17,957 nt of DNA from an uncultured Treponema sp. (GTDB lineage: Bacteria > Spirochaetota > Spirochaetia > Treponematales > Treponemataceae): contig CALINC010000097.1 of assembly GCA_938045195.1 (NCBI GenBank), positions 1 through 17,957 on the forward strand, written 5' to 3'. Shown here in pieces: positions 1-7,132 of the stretch. Within the stretch, counting starts at the first letter, position 1, and each line of letters begins with the position of its first letter. Under the pieces are notes generated by a model. The model saw only the letters and a program-made list of their open reading frames with translations, ran no database searches and had not been told where the DNA came from. A program made the translations under genes and the position numbers.

Positions 1-60
1 TTCGAACTGCCGACCTTCAGATCCGCAATCTGACGCTCTATCCAGCTGAGCTATAGCCTC
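1..60 (-). tRNA. tRNA-Arg (anticodon GCG), partial
   Basis: On the minus strand this reads as the 5' part of a tRNA: a 7-nt acceptor strand beginning at 60, TA at positions 8-9, a GCTC/GAGC D stem, an anticodon stem TCAGA/TCTGA around the loop TTGCGGA (anticodon GCG, decoding CGC), then the start of the T arm ending in TTCGAA. The 3' part of the T arm and the acceptor 3' strand lie left of the window. It is last in the visible tRNA cluster and probably shares the promoter upstream of tRNA-Ser(UGA). Confidence 0.9.
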
Positions 61-70
61 AAAAACTATT

Positions 71-157
71 CGGAGTAGGGGGGATTCGAACCCCCGGTAC
101 CCGTAAGGGTACAACTCCTTAGCAGGGAGCCCGATTCGGCCGCTCTCGCACCACTCC
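71..157 (-). tRNA. tRNA-Ser (anticodon GCU)
   Basis: Minus-strand class II tRNA of 87 nt including discriminator G73. The acceptor GGAGTGG pairs with CTACTCC (one G-U). The anticodon stem GCTCC/GGAGT holds the loop CTGCTAA, anticodon GCT, which reads AGC/AGU. The long variable arm (GTACCC...GGGTAC) and the TTCGAAT T-loop are typical of serine tRNAs. CCA is not encoded. Confidence 0.97.
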
Positions 158-165
158 AGAGTTTC

Positions 166-183
166 GTATTCGGGTTTGAATAC
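166..183 (-). other. inter-tRNA spacer hairpin
   Basis: GTATTC (166-171) and GAATAC (178-183) form a perfect 6-bp stem with a 6-nt loop in the 57-nt spacer between the two serine tRNAs. A second weaker dyad, ACAGA/TCTGT at 191-207, follows. The position suggests structures in the polycistronic tRNA precursor, possibly processing signals; there is no T-run to make either an obvious terminator. Confidence 0.4.
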
Positions 184-214
184 AAGGTTTACAGATACCG
201 GTTTCTGTACCCTA

Positions 215-299
215 CGGAGCGAGAGGGATTCGAACCCCCGGTACCTCTCAGCACAACGGTTTTCAAGACCGCCGCCTTCAACCGCTCGGCCATCGCTCC
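215..299 (-). tRNA. tRNA-Ser (anticodon UGA)
   Basis: Minus-strand class II tRNA of 85 nt including G73. Acceptor GGAGCGA/TCGCTCC, anticodon stem GCGGT/ACCGT with loop CTTGAAA (anticodon TGA, reading UCA), a long variable arm and a GGTTCGAAT T-loop. CCA is not encoded. It is first in the tRNA cluster and lies just below a promoter at 310-344. Confidence 0.97.
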
Positions 300-309
300 G
301 AAAATATGT

Positions 310-344
310 ATTATAAAATACCCGAAAAGCATTGTTTTTGTCAA
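310..344 (-). promoter_or_regulatory. promoter of the tRNA cluster
   Basis: On the minus strand a perfect TTGACA (339-344) is followed after 18 bp by TATTTT (315-320), with an overlapping perfect TATAAT at 310-315. Either -10 places transcription start within about 10 nt of the tRNA-Ser(UGA) 5' end at 299. The spacing to the perfect TATAAT (23 bp) is too long for the same -35 hexamer, so the exact -10 is uncertain. Confidence 0.6.
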
Positions 345-382
345 TAGGTAAAGGTAGTTTTTTTTGATTGTTTTTTGGCTAC

Positions 383-411
383 TTGAAAAACTATTTAAAA
401 TATGATATTTT
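383..411 (+). promoter_or_regulatory. candidate hppA promoter
   Basis: TTGAAA (383-388), a 17-bp spacer and TATTTT (406-411) give a plausible vegetative promoter, with start near 418 and a leader of about 60 nt. An alternative -10, TATGAT at 401-406, lacks a well-spaced -35. The promoter is back to back with that of the tRNA cluster, so the 180-bp gap is a divergent regulatory region. Confidence 0.45.
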
Positions 412-424
412 CTACTTTATTATA

Positions 425-474
425 GCGGAAATAACCGCATAATTTAATTTAATGTTGTAGTTAACAACAGGAGG
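425..474 (+). promoter_or_regulatory. hppA leader: two hairpins and Shine-Dalgarno
   Basis: The leader holds GCGG-AAATAA-CCGC (425-438) and GTTGT-AGTTA-ACAAC (454-468). The second hairpin ends one base before a strong Shine-Dalgarno AGGAGG (469-474), 5 nt from the ATG at 480. The ribosome site is not itself in the stem, so the hairpin may stabilise the mRNA 5' end rather than switch translation. No known riboswitch consensus is recognisable. Confidence 0.45.
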
Positions 475-479
475 ACAAA

Positions 480-2552
480 ATGAGTATTTCACTCGCATTG
501 TACGCTGTGCTTGGGGGCGGAGTTTTAGCCCTGCTTTATGCACTATTTAGAACCCTTTGGATTTACCGCCAAAAAGTATCGAATCAAGAACTTCGGGAAA
601 TCGGCGGGCATATTGCCGACGGTGCTATGGCATTTTTGAAGCGGGAGTATTTAACGCTTCTTCCCTTTATAGCCATCGTTGCCGTTTTTTTAGCGGTAGG
701 AAATTCCGGACCGCTCCGTTTTCAGGCACTTTCTTTCCTGCTCGGAGCAATGGCTTCAATGTCTGCCGGCTATATCGGTATGCGTGTTGCTACAAAGGCT
801 AATTCGCGAACTACAGAGGCAGCTAACTATCAAGGTCTTAACGGTGCATTGAAAGTTGCTTTTTCGGGCGGAAGCGTTATGGGAATGAGCGTAGTCGGGC
901 TTGCTTTTATAGGGCTTTTTATTGTTCTTATTCTTTCGACTTCAATTTTGGGCGCGGATGAAAATAGTTTCAGCACTAAAATTTTACCCTTAGCAACGGC
1001 TTTCTCTTTAGGAGCTTCTTCAATCGCTTTGTTTTCGCGTGTAGGCGGCGGTATTTATACTAAGGCTGCTGATGTCGGAGCCGACCTTGTCGGTAAGGTA
1101 GAAGCGGGAATTCCTGAAGATGATCCTAGAAACCCCGCAACAATTGCAGATAACGTCGGAGATAATGTAGGCGATGTTGCAGGTATGGGTGCAGACCTTT
1201 TTGAATCTTTCGTCGGCTCTTTGGTAGGTGCAATGATATTGGGTCTTACTGTTGTCCCGAGTGCGGCTTCTTTAAAAGTTCAGATGATGATTCTTCCTCT
1301 TTTAATCGCGGTGGCAGGGCTTATCGCTTCTTTAATCGGTACCTTGTTTGTCCGGGCAAAACCGAATTCAAACCCGCAAACGGCTTTGAATATGGGAACT
1401 TTCGGAGCAGCTATCATTGCAACCGTTTTTGTCTTCTTCCTTGTAAAATTCATTATGGGCGATGCAACTTTTGACACCGGAAGAAATTATTTGCATGTTT
1501 TCTTCTCAACGATTATAGGTCTTGCTGCCGGTGTTATCATCGGTATCATCACCGAATTCTATACCGGAACGGGTAAACGCCCCGTCAAAGGAATTGTCGA
1601 TTCTTGCGAAACGGGTGCGGCAACAACAATTATTTCCGGTCTTGCGGTTGGAATGAGAAGTACGTTCCCGGTTATCATTTTAATTGCAGCCTCTATTTGG
1701 GGCAGTTTTGCGCTTGCAGGTTTATACGGAGTCGGTATTGCTGCCGTCGGTATGCTGGTAACTTTGGGTATTCAGCTTGCAGTTGATGCATACGGTCCTA
1801 TCGCCGATAATGCAGGCGGTCTTGCAGAAATGGCGAAGCTCCCCGAAGATGTAAGAAAGATTACCGATAGCCTTGACGCTGTTGGAAACACTACCGCAGC
1901 TATCGGAAAAGGCTTTGCTATCGGTTCGGCGGCTCTGACGGCAATTATCTTGTTTACTTCATTTAAGGAGCAAGCTGCCGTTACAGACGTAGACGTTACG
2001 GTAATAAGCGTTCTTGTCGGCATTTTACTCGGTGCCGTATTCCCATTCCTCTTTTCGGCATTGACAATGTCTGCTGTCGGAAAGGCTGCTCATAAAATGA
2101 TTGAAGAAGTACGCAGGCAGTTTAAACAAAAACCGGGTATTTTACAGAACACCGAGAAACCCGATTATAAGCGATGTGTTGACATCAGTACTCAAGCCGC
2201 TTTACGTGAAATGATTATTCCGGGATTGGCTGCGATTGCTGCTCCAATTCTTGTCGGCTTTATCGGAGGCCCGCAAATGTTGGTAGGTCTTTTAACCGGC
2301 GTAACGGTTTCGGGTGTTGTTATGGCTGTCTTTATGTCCAATGCCGGCGGGGCTTGGGACAATGCAAAAAAAATGATTGAAGGCGGAATTGCAGGCGGGA
2401 AAGGTTCACCCTCGCACAAAGCAGCCGTTGTGGGCGATACGGTAGGAGATCCCTTTAAAGATACATCAGGACCCTCAATCAATATTTTGATAAAGCTTAT
2501 GTCTATGGTTTCGCTAGTTATTGCTCCTATGCTTAAAGCATATTGGGGATAA
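480..2552 (+). CDS. hppA: K+-dependent membrane pyrophosphatase (Na+-type signature)
   Basis: Integral membrane pyrophosphatase: it hydrolyses cytoplasmic PPi to phosphate and uses the energy to export Na+ and/or H+. At 690 aa it is normal length for the family and hydrophobic throughout, consistent with about 16 membrane helices. The first active-site block is at residues 198-242 (DVGADLVGKVEAGIPEDDP, then DNVGDNVGDVAGMGADLFE from 224). The second is around 460-485 with GNTTAA, and the third near 653 with GDTVGDP and a KDTSGPS tail. Alanine at 473 in GNTTAA marks the K+-dependent class; K+-independent enzymes have lysine there. Glu242 directly follows GADLF, the location described for Na+-pumping enzymes (Thermotoga maritima type), not one turn later as in plant H+ pumps. 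The start is supported by AGGAGG 5 nt upstream. It appears monocistronic, ending at a strong terminator. The ion specificity is inference; dual Na+/H+ transport cannot be excluded. Confidence 0.97.
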   Translation: MSISLALYAVLGGGVLALLYALFRTLWIYRQKVSNQELREIGGHIADGAMAFLKREYLTLLPFIAIVAVFLAVGNSGPLRFQALSFLLGAMASMSAGYIGMRVATKANSRTTEAANYQGLNGALKVAFSGGSVMGMSVVGLAFIGLFIVLILSTSILGADENSFSTKILPLATAFSLGASSIALFSRVGGGIYTKAADVGADLVGKVEAGIPEDDPRNPATIADNVGDNVGDVAGMGADLFESFVGSLVGAMILGLTVVPSAASLKVQMMILPLLIAVAGLIASLIGTLFVRAKPNSNPQTALNMGTFGAAIIATVFVFFLVKFIMGDATFDTGRNYLHVFFSTIIGLAAGVIIGIITEFYTGTGKRPVKGIVDSCETGAATTIISGLAVGMRSTFPVIILIAASIWGSFALAGLYGVGIAAVGMLVTLGIQLAVDAYGPIADNAGGLAEMAKLPEDVRKITDSLDAVGNTTAAIGKGFAIGSAALTAIILFTSFKEQAAVTDVDVTVISVLVGILLGAVFPFLFSALTMSAVGKAAHKMIEEVRRQFKQKPGILQNTEKPDYKRCVDISTQAALREMIIPGLAAIAAPILVGFIGGPQMLVGLLTGVTVSGVVMAVFMSNAGGAWDNAKKMIEGGIAGGKGSPSHKAAVVGDTVGDPFKDTSGPSINILIKLMSMVSLVIAPMLKAYWG

Positions 2553-2574
2553 CCCTAAGTCAACTTAATAAATA

Positions 2575-2606
2575 AAGCGCAGGGGATTTTCTCTTGCGCT
2601 TTTTTG
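2575..2606 (+). terminator. rho-independent terminator of hppA
   Basis: AAGCGCA (2575-2581) pairs perfectly with TGCGCTT (2595-2601). The stem extends inward by four G-C/G-U pairs around an ATTTT loop and runs into a T tract ending near 2605. It begins 23 nt after the hppA stop codon. Confidence 0.88.
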
Positions 2607-2818
2607 TTTCAACAATCGCAGCGTATATTTGACTTTAAAAAAGTTAAATCAACATACCCCGACGCAGAGCGTACGTTGCGCAGCAACAGGGTATTAAACC
2701 CTCCACACGAATAAACGCTTCCGCTCTTACCGATTTTAGTTTCCAAATAGCGAAGTGCGGCATGTTTTTTTGGAGAACCTATTTCATGATTATATAGGAG
2801 TGATTTTTTGTTTGCCGA
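2607..2818. other. non-coding gap between hppA and the helicase
   Basis: Between the hppA terminator and the helicase promoter there is no gene I trust. An AT-rich dyad (TTTGACTTT/AAAGTTAAA, 2629-2648) is followed by the dispersed GC-rich repeat at 2654-2700 and about 115 nt of ordinary sequence. A 71-codon TTG-initiated minus-strand reading spans 2609-2824, but it reads straight through the repeat and begins inside the helicase promoter. It may be a chance reading or a decayed fragment. Confidence 0.5.
2654..2700. repeat. dispersed palindromic repeat, copy 1
   Basis: A GC-rich island in AT-rich sequence. Outer arms ACCC (2656-2659) and GGGT (2689-2692) enclose two small hairpins, ACGC-AGA-GCGT (2662-2672) and GTTGC-GCA-GCAAC (2675-2687), giving a three-way-junction shape. 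The end GGGTATTAAACC and the core CGCAGAGCG recur, inverted, at 17778-17808 near the other end of the window. This resembles a REP-like dispersed repeat. Family size and full consensus cannot be judged from two copies. Confidence 0.65.
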
Positions 2819-2847
2819 TTGCAAGAGGAAACAAAAATGTATATAAT
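2819..2847 (+). promoter_or_regulatory. helicase promoter implying a leaderless mRNA
   Basis: TTGCAA (2819-2824), a 17-bp spacer and a perfect TATAAT (2842-2847). Transcription should start near 2854, only about 3 nt before the ATG at 2857, and no Shine-Dalgarno precedes that ATG. The promoter lies inside the in-frame GTG-initiated extension (2755), which argues that the extension is not translated. Confidence 0.6.
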
Positions 2848-2856
2848 CGTTTAAAT

Positions 2857-5385
2857 ATGAAATATAAGAATCTACCCGTCTATGAACAAAAAGACAGGAT
2901 TTTACAAATGCTTGAACACAATCAAGTTATTGTTGTCGAAAGTCCGACAGGGTCGGGAAAAACTACGCAGCTGCCGGTTATTTTACATGAGGCAGGATAT
3001 AGTAATACAGGACTAATCGGTGTTACTCAGCCGCGCCGGATTGCGGCTCTTTCAGTCAGCGAATTTATTGCTAAACAACTCGGCGAAAAAATGCCCGGAT
3101 TAGTGGGTTATAAAATGAGGTTTGAAGATATCACTTCACCCGAAACAAAAATAAAGATAATGACCGATGGAATTCTTTTGCAGGAAATGAAGCTCGATCC
3201 ATGGTTAAGTAAATATTCCGTTATCTTGGTAGATGAAGCCCATGAGCGCAGTTTAAATATAGATTTTATTTTGGGACTTTTAAAAAGAATTATTGCCGAA
3301 CGGAAAGATTTTAAAGTGATAATTTCTTCCGCAACAATTAACACCGATTTGTTTTCGATGTATTTTGACGGCTGTCCCGTTATAAAAATTGATGCTGTTA
3401 CATACCCTGTAACGCTTATTTTTGACCCGCCTGAAATAAAGGCTTCAACCGAAAGTCTGAATGCCGAGACCGCATTGATGGACAAAATTGCTTCGATAGT
3501 GGGACGTATTTTAAGCGAGGGCAGAAGCGGTGCTATTTTAGTTTTTCTACCCGGCGAGCGGGCAATTAAAAACTGTATAGAGCGGCTTTCAAAAGAATCT
3601 TGGTTTAGAAAACTTTTTACACTCCCGCTTTACGGAAGACTCAGCAAAGAAGAACAAGAGAGGGTTTTTAAATCCGCTCCTTTCGGTAAAAAGAAAATCG
3701 TTATTTCTACAAATATTGCGGAAACGTCAATAACCATAAACGATATTGCAGCTGTAATAGATTCGGGACTTGCAAAACTTAACTTTTATAATCCGTTTAC
3801 GTTTACGTCAAGTTTAGATGAAACCGTAATTTCAAAGGCTTCTTGTAATCAAAGGCGGGGCAGAGCGGGACGCACACAAGAGGGGGTATGCTATCGGCTG
3901 TATACGCGAAAAGATTTTGAAGAACGGGAGCTTTATACGCTTGAAGAGATATACCGCACGGATTTATCCGAAGTTGTAATGCGTATGTCGGAATTAGGAA
4001 TTTACGATTTTGAAAATTTTGATTTTATTTCGCCTCCCGGAAAAAAAGGAATTATCGGAGCCGTCGATACGCTCAATATGCTCGACGCATTGGAAAAAGA
4101 CCATTCTCTAAGCAGTATAGGAAAAATGATGTGCCTTTTTCCGCTTGCTCCGCGCCAGTCGAGAATTATTGTCGAGGCAATTACGCGTTATCCGGATCTT
4201 GTAGAAGAAGTATTAATTGCAGCGGCATTTCTTTCCGCCCGCAGCCCTTTTATATTCATTGACGGCGAAGAAATTGAATCGCGCAAAGCGCATGCACTCT
4301 TTGACGAACCAATGGGAGACTTTGCTTCTTTTTTAAAACTTTCTAGAATGTACGCCCAAACATTGGATAAAGAACGCTTTTGTAAAATCCACTATCTTGA
4401 TGAACGCATAATGGCTGAAATTACAAATATAAAAGAGCAGCTTGAATTGATAGTTTCGGATATGGGAGTTCCGATTTTATCCGGCGGAAAAATTGAAGAC
4501 TACTTAAAATGCGTTGCCAAGGGAATGATTCAATTTGTGTGCGCCTCTCAAGGAAAAGACGGCTACCGAACCCTTACAACAGAAAAAATTTTTATTCACC
4601 CCGGTTCATGCATGTATAAAGGTAAGCAGGAGTTCATAGTTGCAGGCGAAATTGTACGCACATCAAGAATGTATGCAATGTCCGTTTCGCCGCTTTCAAA
4701 AAAAATAATTGAAGAGGTCGCTCCCGCTCTTTTAAATAAACCCGAAAAACAACCGCATGAAAAAGAAAGTAAAAATCAAACCGAAAAACAAAAGCTTCAA
4801 GAAAATTTTGTAACTTTGTATGGGATAAAATATGAACTAAAAAAAATAAAAGGTAAAAAACTTCTTATTCTTCCATGGGAAAAATTTAAAACAACTGCGG
4901 CTTTAATACGCGAAAAATATTCCGAAAAAAACAAAACCATAAACGGGGCATTAGAACAACTAAAAGGATTGCGCGGAAAAATAGAGTTTGCAGACGGCGA
5001 ATTGCTTACCGGTGAAAAACTCGATTTAATTTTAAGCATTGTAAATAATTTTAATGTGGAACCTTTAACAAGAAAAGAAATTGAAAGTTTTCAACTTAAA
5101 AATAAAAATTTTGTTTTGTCTGAAGATGCTGAAGCCCTTTTATCATATATTCCGTTTTTGTTTAGAACAACAATTGCGAAACAAAGAAATAAACAATTAG
5201 GCTTTATTACATTGTTTTGCAGCGGCGGAACTTTTTGGTTTAAAACATCAAGAGGTTTCCACACGGCATTGCATGAAAGCCTTGTTTCAATTCAAAGTTT
5301 AATTGACCTTGCCGGCGAAAATTTTACTCAGAAACAAAAACAAACCGTAAGTTTTCTTTATGCAAAGATGAATAAGGTTTTATAA
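2857..5385 (+). CDS. hrpA: DEAH-box RNA helicase, HrpA-like
   Basis: ATP-dependent RNA helicase of the DEAH/RHA class, 842 aa from the chosen start. Such enzymes act on structured RNA or ribosomes in the cytoplasm; the substrate here is unknown. Visible motifs in order: Walker A GSGKTT (Lys35), TQPRR, DEAH (126-129) in VDEAHERSLNIDFILG, SAT, TNIAETSIT, and QRRGRAGR (332-339). A helicase-associated HA2 region follows, then an OB-like segment containing FIHPGSCMYKGKQEFIV. The wording around DEAH matches HrpA, not HrpB (DEFH). It is much shorter than proteobacterial HrpA (about 1300 aa), and its last ~180 residues are a lysine-rich domain I do not recognise. A GTG at 2755 would add 34 residues, but that stretch contains the promoter, so I prefer ATG 2857. 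Confidence 0.9.
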   Translation: MKYKNLPVYEQKDRILQMLEHNQVIVVESPTGSGKTTQLPVILHEAGYSNTGLIGVTQPRRIAALSVSEFIAKQLGEKMPGLVGYKMRFEDITSPETKIKIMTDGILLQEMKLDPWLSKYSVILVDEAHERSLNIDFILGLLKRIIAERKDFKVIISSATINTDLFSMYFDGCPVIKIDAVTYPVTLIFDPPEIKASTESLNAETALMDKIASIVGRILSEGRSGAILVFLPGERAIKNCIERLSKESWFRKLFTLPLYGRLSKEEQERVFKSAPFGKKKIVISTNIAETSITINDIAAVIDSGLAKLNFYNPFTFTSSLDETVISKASCNQRRGRAGRTQEGVCYRLYTRKDFEERELYTLEEIYRTDLSEVVMRMSELGIYDFENFDFISPPGKKGIIGAVDTLNMLDALEKDHSLSSIGKMMCLFPLAPRQSRIIVEAITRYPDLVEEVLIAAAFLSARSPFIFIDGEEIESRKAHALFDEPMGDFASFLKLSRMYAQTLDKERFCKIHYLDERIMAEITNIKEQLELIVSDMGVPILSGGKIEDYLKCVAKGMIQFVCASQGKDGYRTLTTEKIFIHPGSCMYKGKQEFIVAGEIVRTSRMYAMSVSPLSKKIIEEVAPALLNKPEKQPHEKESKNQTEKQKLQENFVTLYGIKYELKKIKGKKLLILPWEKFKTTAALIREKYSEKNKTINGALEQLKGLRGKIEFADGELLTGEKLDLILSIVNNFNVEPLTRKEIESFQLKNKNFVLSEDAEALLSYIPFLFRTTIAKQRNKQLGFITLFCSGGTFWFKTSRGFHTALHESLVSIQSLIDLAGENFTQKQKQTVSFLYAKMNKVL

Positions 5386-5390
5386 AAACT

Positions 5391-5411
5391 AAAAAGAGTG
5401 ATACTTTTTTA
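5391..5411 (+). terminator. possible weak terminator after the helicase
   Basis: AAAAAGAGT (5391-5399), loop GAT, ACTTTTTTA (5403-5411) form a 9-bp A/T-rich stem whose 3' arm includes six T residues. It starts 5 nt after the helicase stop. The low GC content makes it a weak candidate; the lipoprotein gene downstream might still be co-transcribed. Confidence 0.4.
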
Positions 5412-5455
5412 TTACTTAACTGTTTATATTCTATAAAATATGGAGATGATTGGAA

Positions 5456-5974
5456 ATGATAATTAAACATAATAACTTTTTGCGATTCGGTTTTTTTTAT
5501 TTTTTTGTTTTTGCGGTTTCTGCAATATTTTTTTCATGCGGAACAATACCGACAGAAGCAACGGTTTCTCCGGACTTGACACCGACGGAACTAAACCAAA
5601 AAGCACAAGAAGAGTTGGATAAAGGTTATATAAAAAGTGCATTGGCTTATTATGAAATTTTACTGAACAGATACGGGCAAGATGTTTCAGTGCGTACCGG
5701 TGCGGAATATGAAATTGCGCATATCTATATAAAGCAAAAAAAATGGCTTGAAGCAGACCGAATGCTTAAAATGATAATTAACCGCTATGAAACGGCAGGA
5801 GGGGCAAGCATTTCGCCCAAATATTATGTTTTGGCAAAGAATGACTATGCTAAAACACAAGAACACATTAAGACTAAAAAACTTAATAAAAATAGTACGG
5901 AAGAAATTAAAAGCACTGCTGAACAGCAGCCGGCGGATACGCCCCTTCCGCAGACTGATACCGAACAAAAATAA
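5456..5974 (+). CDS. small TPR-like lipoprotein of unknown function
   Basis: Predicted exported lipoprotein, 172 aa. The N-terminus has a few basic residues, a very hydrophobic segment (about 11-26) and FFSC with Cys28 as the likely lipidated residue; spirochaete lipoboxes are loose, and this one fits that pattern. Residues ~48-110 look like two TPR-type helical hairpins (KAQEELDKGYIKSALAYYEI and AEYEIAHIYIKQKKWLEADR), a fold used for protein contacts and found in envelope-assembly lipoproteins such as BamD. The last ~35 residues are polar, rich in Thr, Gln, Pro and Lys. ATG 5456 is preceded by GGAG (5442-5445); an in-frame TTG at 5450 is less likely. It lies between the helicase and a convergent hydrolase. 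Function unknown. Confidence 0.75.
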   Translation: MIIKHNNFLRFGFFYFFVFAVSAIFFSCGTIPTEATVSPDLTPTELNQKAQEELDKGYIKSALAYYEILLNRYGQDVSVRTGAEYEIAHIYIKQKKWLEADRMLKMIINRYETAGGASISPKYYVLAKNDYAKTQEHIKTKKLNKNSTEEIKSTAEQQPADTPLPQTDTEQK

Positions 5975-5984
5975 AAAAATTAGT

Positions 5985-6029
5985 GTAAGGTATACAAAAC
6001 GAAGTGCCTGCATCTTCCGTATACCTTAC
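5985..6029. terminator. bidirectional terminator between convergent genes
   Basis: A perfect 11-bp inverted repeat, GTAAGGTATAC (5985-5995) and GTATACCTTAC (6019-6029), with an inner GAAG/CTTC stem (6001-6004 and 6014-6017). It sits between the lipoprotein stop and the convergent hydrolase stop. In the minus direction a T-rich tract follows within a few bases, so it suits the hydrolase best; in the plus direction the T-run is poor. Confidence 0.75.
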
Positions 6030-6040
6030 TATTGCTTTAA

Positions 6041-6964
6041 CTATTTTGCAAAGACCGTTTTTTCTATCCACGTAAATATATCCGCTTTGACTTCTTCTCT
6101 ATTTATTTCATTTAAAATTTCATGTCTTGCGCCTTCATATAATTTTAATTCGATATTTTTTATTCCGTATTTTTCATAGATAGAACAAAGTTTTTTAAGA
6201 GTTTTTCCGCCTGAAGAAACGGGATCTGCCGAACCCGCTGCAATTAAAATGGGCAGTTCTTTTGGGATTTTTGCAATGTTTTCCGGTTTATGAATTGATT
6301 TTAAGCCATACATTAAATCTCCGTAAAATCCGGTTGTGCAAATAAACCCGCAAAGATCATCTTTTATATATTTTTCCACTTCATTTTCATCTCTCGAAAG
6401 CCAATCGAATTTTGTTTTAGGTTTTTTTATTCCTTTATTATAAGAACCGAAACTTAAAGAATTCATCAGTTTAGAGATGTGCTTTTTTCCATAAAAAAGA
6501 ATATTAAGTTTTGCGATAATCGAAGCGGTGCCTATAATAGGATTAGGTCCTGCGGAACCGCTTAAAATACAGGCATTGACGGTATTTCCGTAGTGTTCGA
6601 TATAGCTTTGCGTGATAAACGAGCCGAAAGAATGCCCCAATATAATAACCGGAACATCGGGGTATATTTTTTTTATCTCTTCATTTATTTCTCTTTGGTC
6701 GTCTACAACGCGTTTAAAACCGTGTTTATCGGCAAGGTTGCCTCTTATACTTTCAGCACCTATTGTTTTGCCATGCCCCCTCAGGTCGGGTGCAAAAACG
6801 GTAAAGCCGCGCTTACAGGCATCTTCGGCAATATCGTCATACCGTAAAGCATGCTCCGCCATTCCGTGTATGATATGAATTACCGCTTTGGGGTGTTTTT
6901 TAGGCAGCCATTGATGCAGTGCAATAGATACACCGTCTGTCATTGTTTGATAAATAGTTTGCAT
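6041..6964 (-). CDS. alpha/beta hydrolase, lysophospholipase/monoacylglycerol lipase-like
   Basis: Probable serine hydrolase of the lysophospholipase-like branch (Hydrolase_4), 307 aa, with no signal peptide or membrane segment, so cytoplasmic. The catalytic triad can be read: nucleophile Ser112 in GHSFGS, Asp247 in GSADPVSSGG, His281 in GARHEILNE. The oxyanion-region HGMAEH (33-38) and DLRGHG (60-65) also fit lipid-ester hydrolases. The likely substrate is a lysophospholipid or monoacylglycerol, but this is family knowledge and the true substrate is unknown. GGAG (6971-6974) precedes the ATG by 6 nt and a good promoter lies at 6982-7010, so the gene is transcribed on its own and ends at the shared terminator. 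Confidence 0.88.
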   Translation of the reverse strand: MQTIYQTMTDGVSIALHQWLPKKHPKAVIHIIHGMAEHALRYDDIAEDACKRGFTVFAPDLRGHGKTIGAESIRGNLADKHGFKRVVDDQREINEEIKKIYPDVPVIILGHSFGSFITQSYIEHYGNTVNACILSGSAGPNPIIGTASIIAKLNILFYGKKHISKLMNSLSFGSYNKGIKKPKTKFDWLSRDENEVEKYIKDDLCGFICTTGFYGDLMYGLKSIHKPENIAKIPKELPILIAAGSADPVSSGGKTLKKLCSIYEKYGIKNIELKLYEGARHEILNEINREEVKADIFTWIEKTVFAK

Positions 6965-6981
6965 ATTACGCTCCGGTATTC

Positions 6982-7010
6982 AGTATATATCATACAAATG
7001 AAATTTTCAA
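6982..7010 (-). promoter_or_regulatory. promoter of the alpha/beta hydrolase
   Basis: Minus strand: TTGAAA (7005-7010), exactly 17 bp, TATACT (6982-6987). The start is expected near 6975, leaving a leader of only about 10-14 nt that just includes the GGAG ribosome site. Confidence 0.65.
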
Positions 7011-7038
7011 TTGAATTTTAAAACTTTTAAAAATTTAT

Positions 7039-7132
7039 TCACGCTGAGACGGTAATTACCCTGATGCTATCCGGGCGGTATTGCGGTTCAATTAAATTTT
7101 CAAAATGATAAAGATTTAGGCATTTGTACCAT
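7039..7132 (-). pseudogene. out-of-frame C-terminal extension of the neighbouring gene
   Basis: Directly after the stop of the 202-aa gene, another frame stays open from the A8 run to a TGA at 7039-7041 and encodes protein-like sequence, including KWYKCLNLYHFENL and ending EPQYRPDSIRVITVSA. Removing one A from the run at 7137-7144 joins the two frames, giving a product of about 234 aa. This explains a locally GC-richer patch (7042-7085) in an otherwise AT-rich gap. It could be a true frameshift mutation, a slippage site, a sequencing error or chance; without homologues I cannot choose. Confidence 0.5.

Noticed and set aside
2609..2824. 71-codon minus-strand reading starting at TTG
   Set aside because: It reads through the dispersed repeat, starts inside the helicase promoter and has no recognisable family or ribosome-binding site. 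Probably not a gene.
2836..2853. Five-codon ORF preceded by AGAGGA, as a possible leader peptide of the helicase
   Set aside because: It overlaps the -10 box, so it would not be on the transcript predicted from that promoter.
2755..2856. N-terminal extension of the helicase from GTG 2755
   Set aside because: It contains a TTGCAA-17-TATAAT promoter, has no Shine-Dalgarno, and the HrpA-like N-terminus begins after ATG 2857.
7042..7088. TPP-riboswitch-like string (CTGAGA ... ACCCTGAT ... CCGG) on the plus strand
   Set aside because: The core GAACCTGATC...GG.TAAT order is missing and no plus-strand gene follows. The opposite strand reads as a protein-like C-terminal extension, which explains the patch better.
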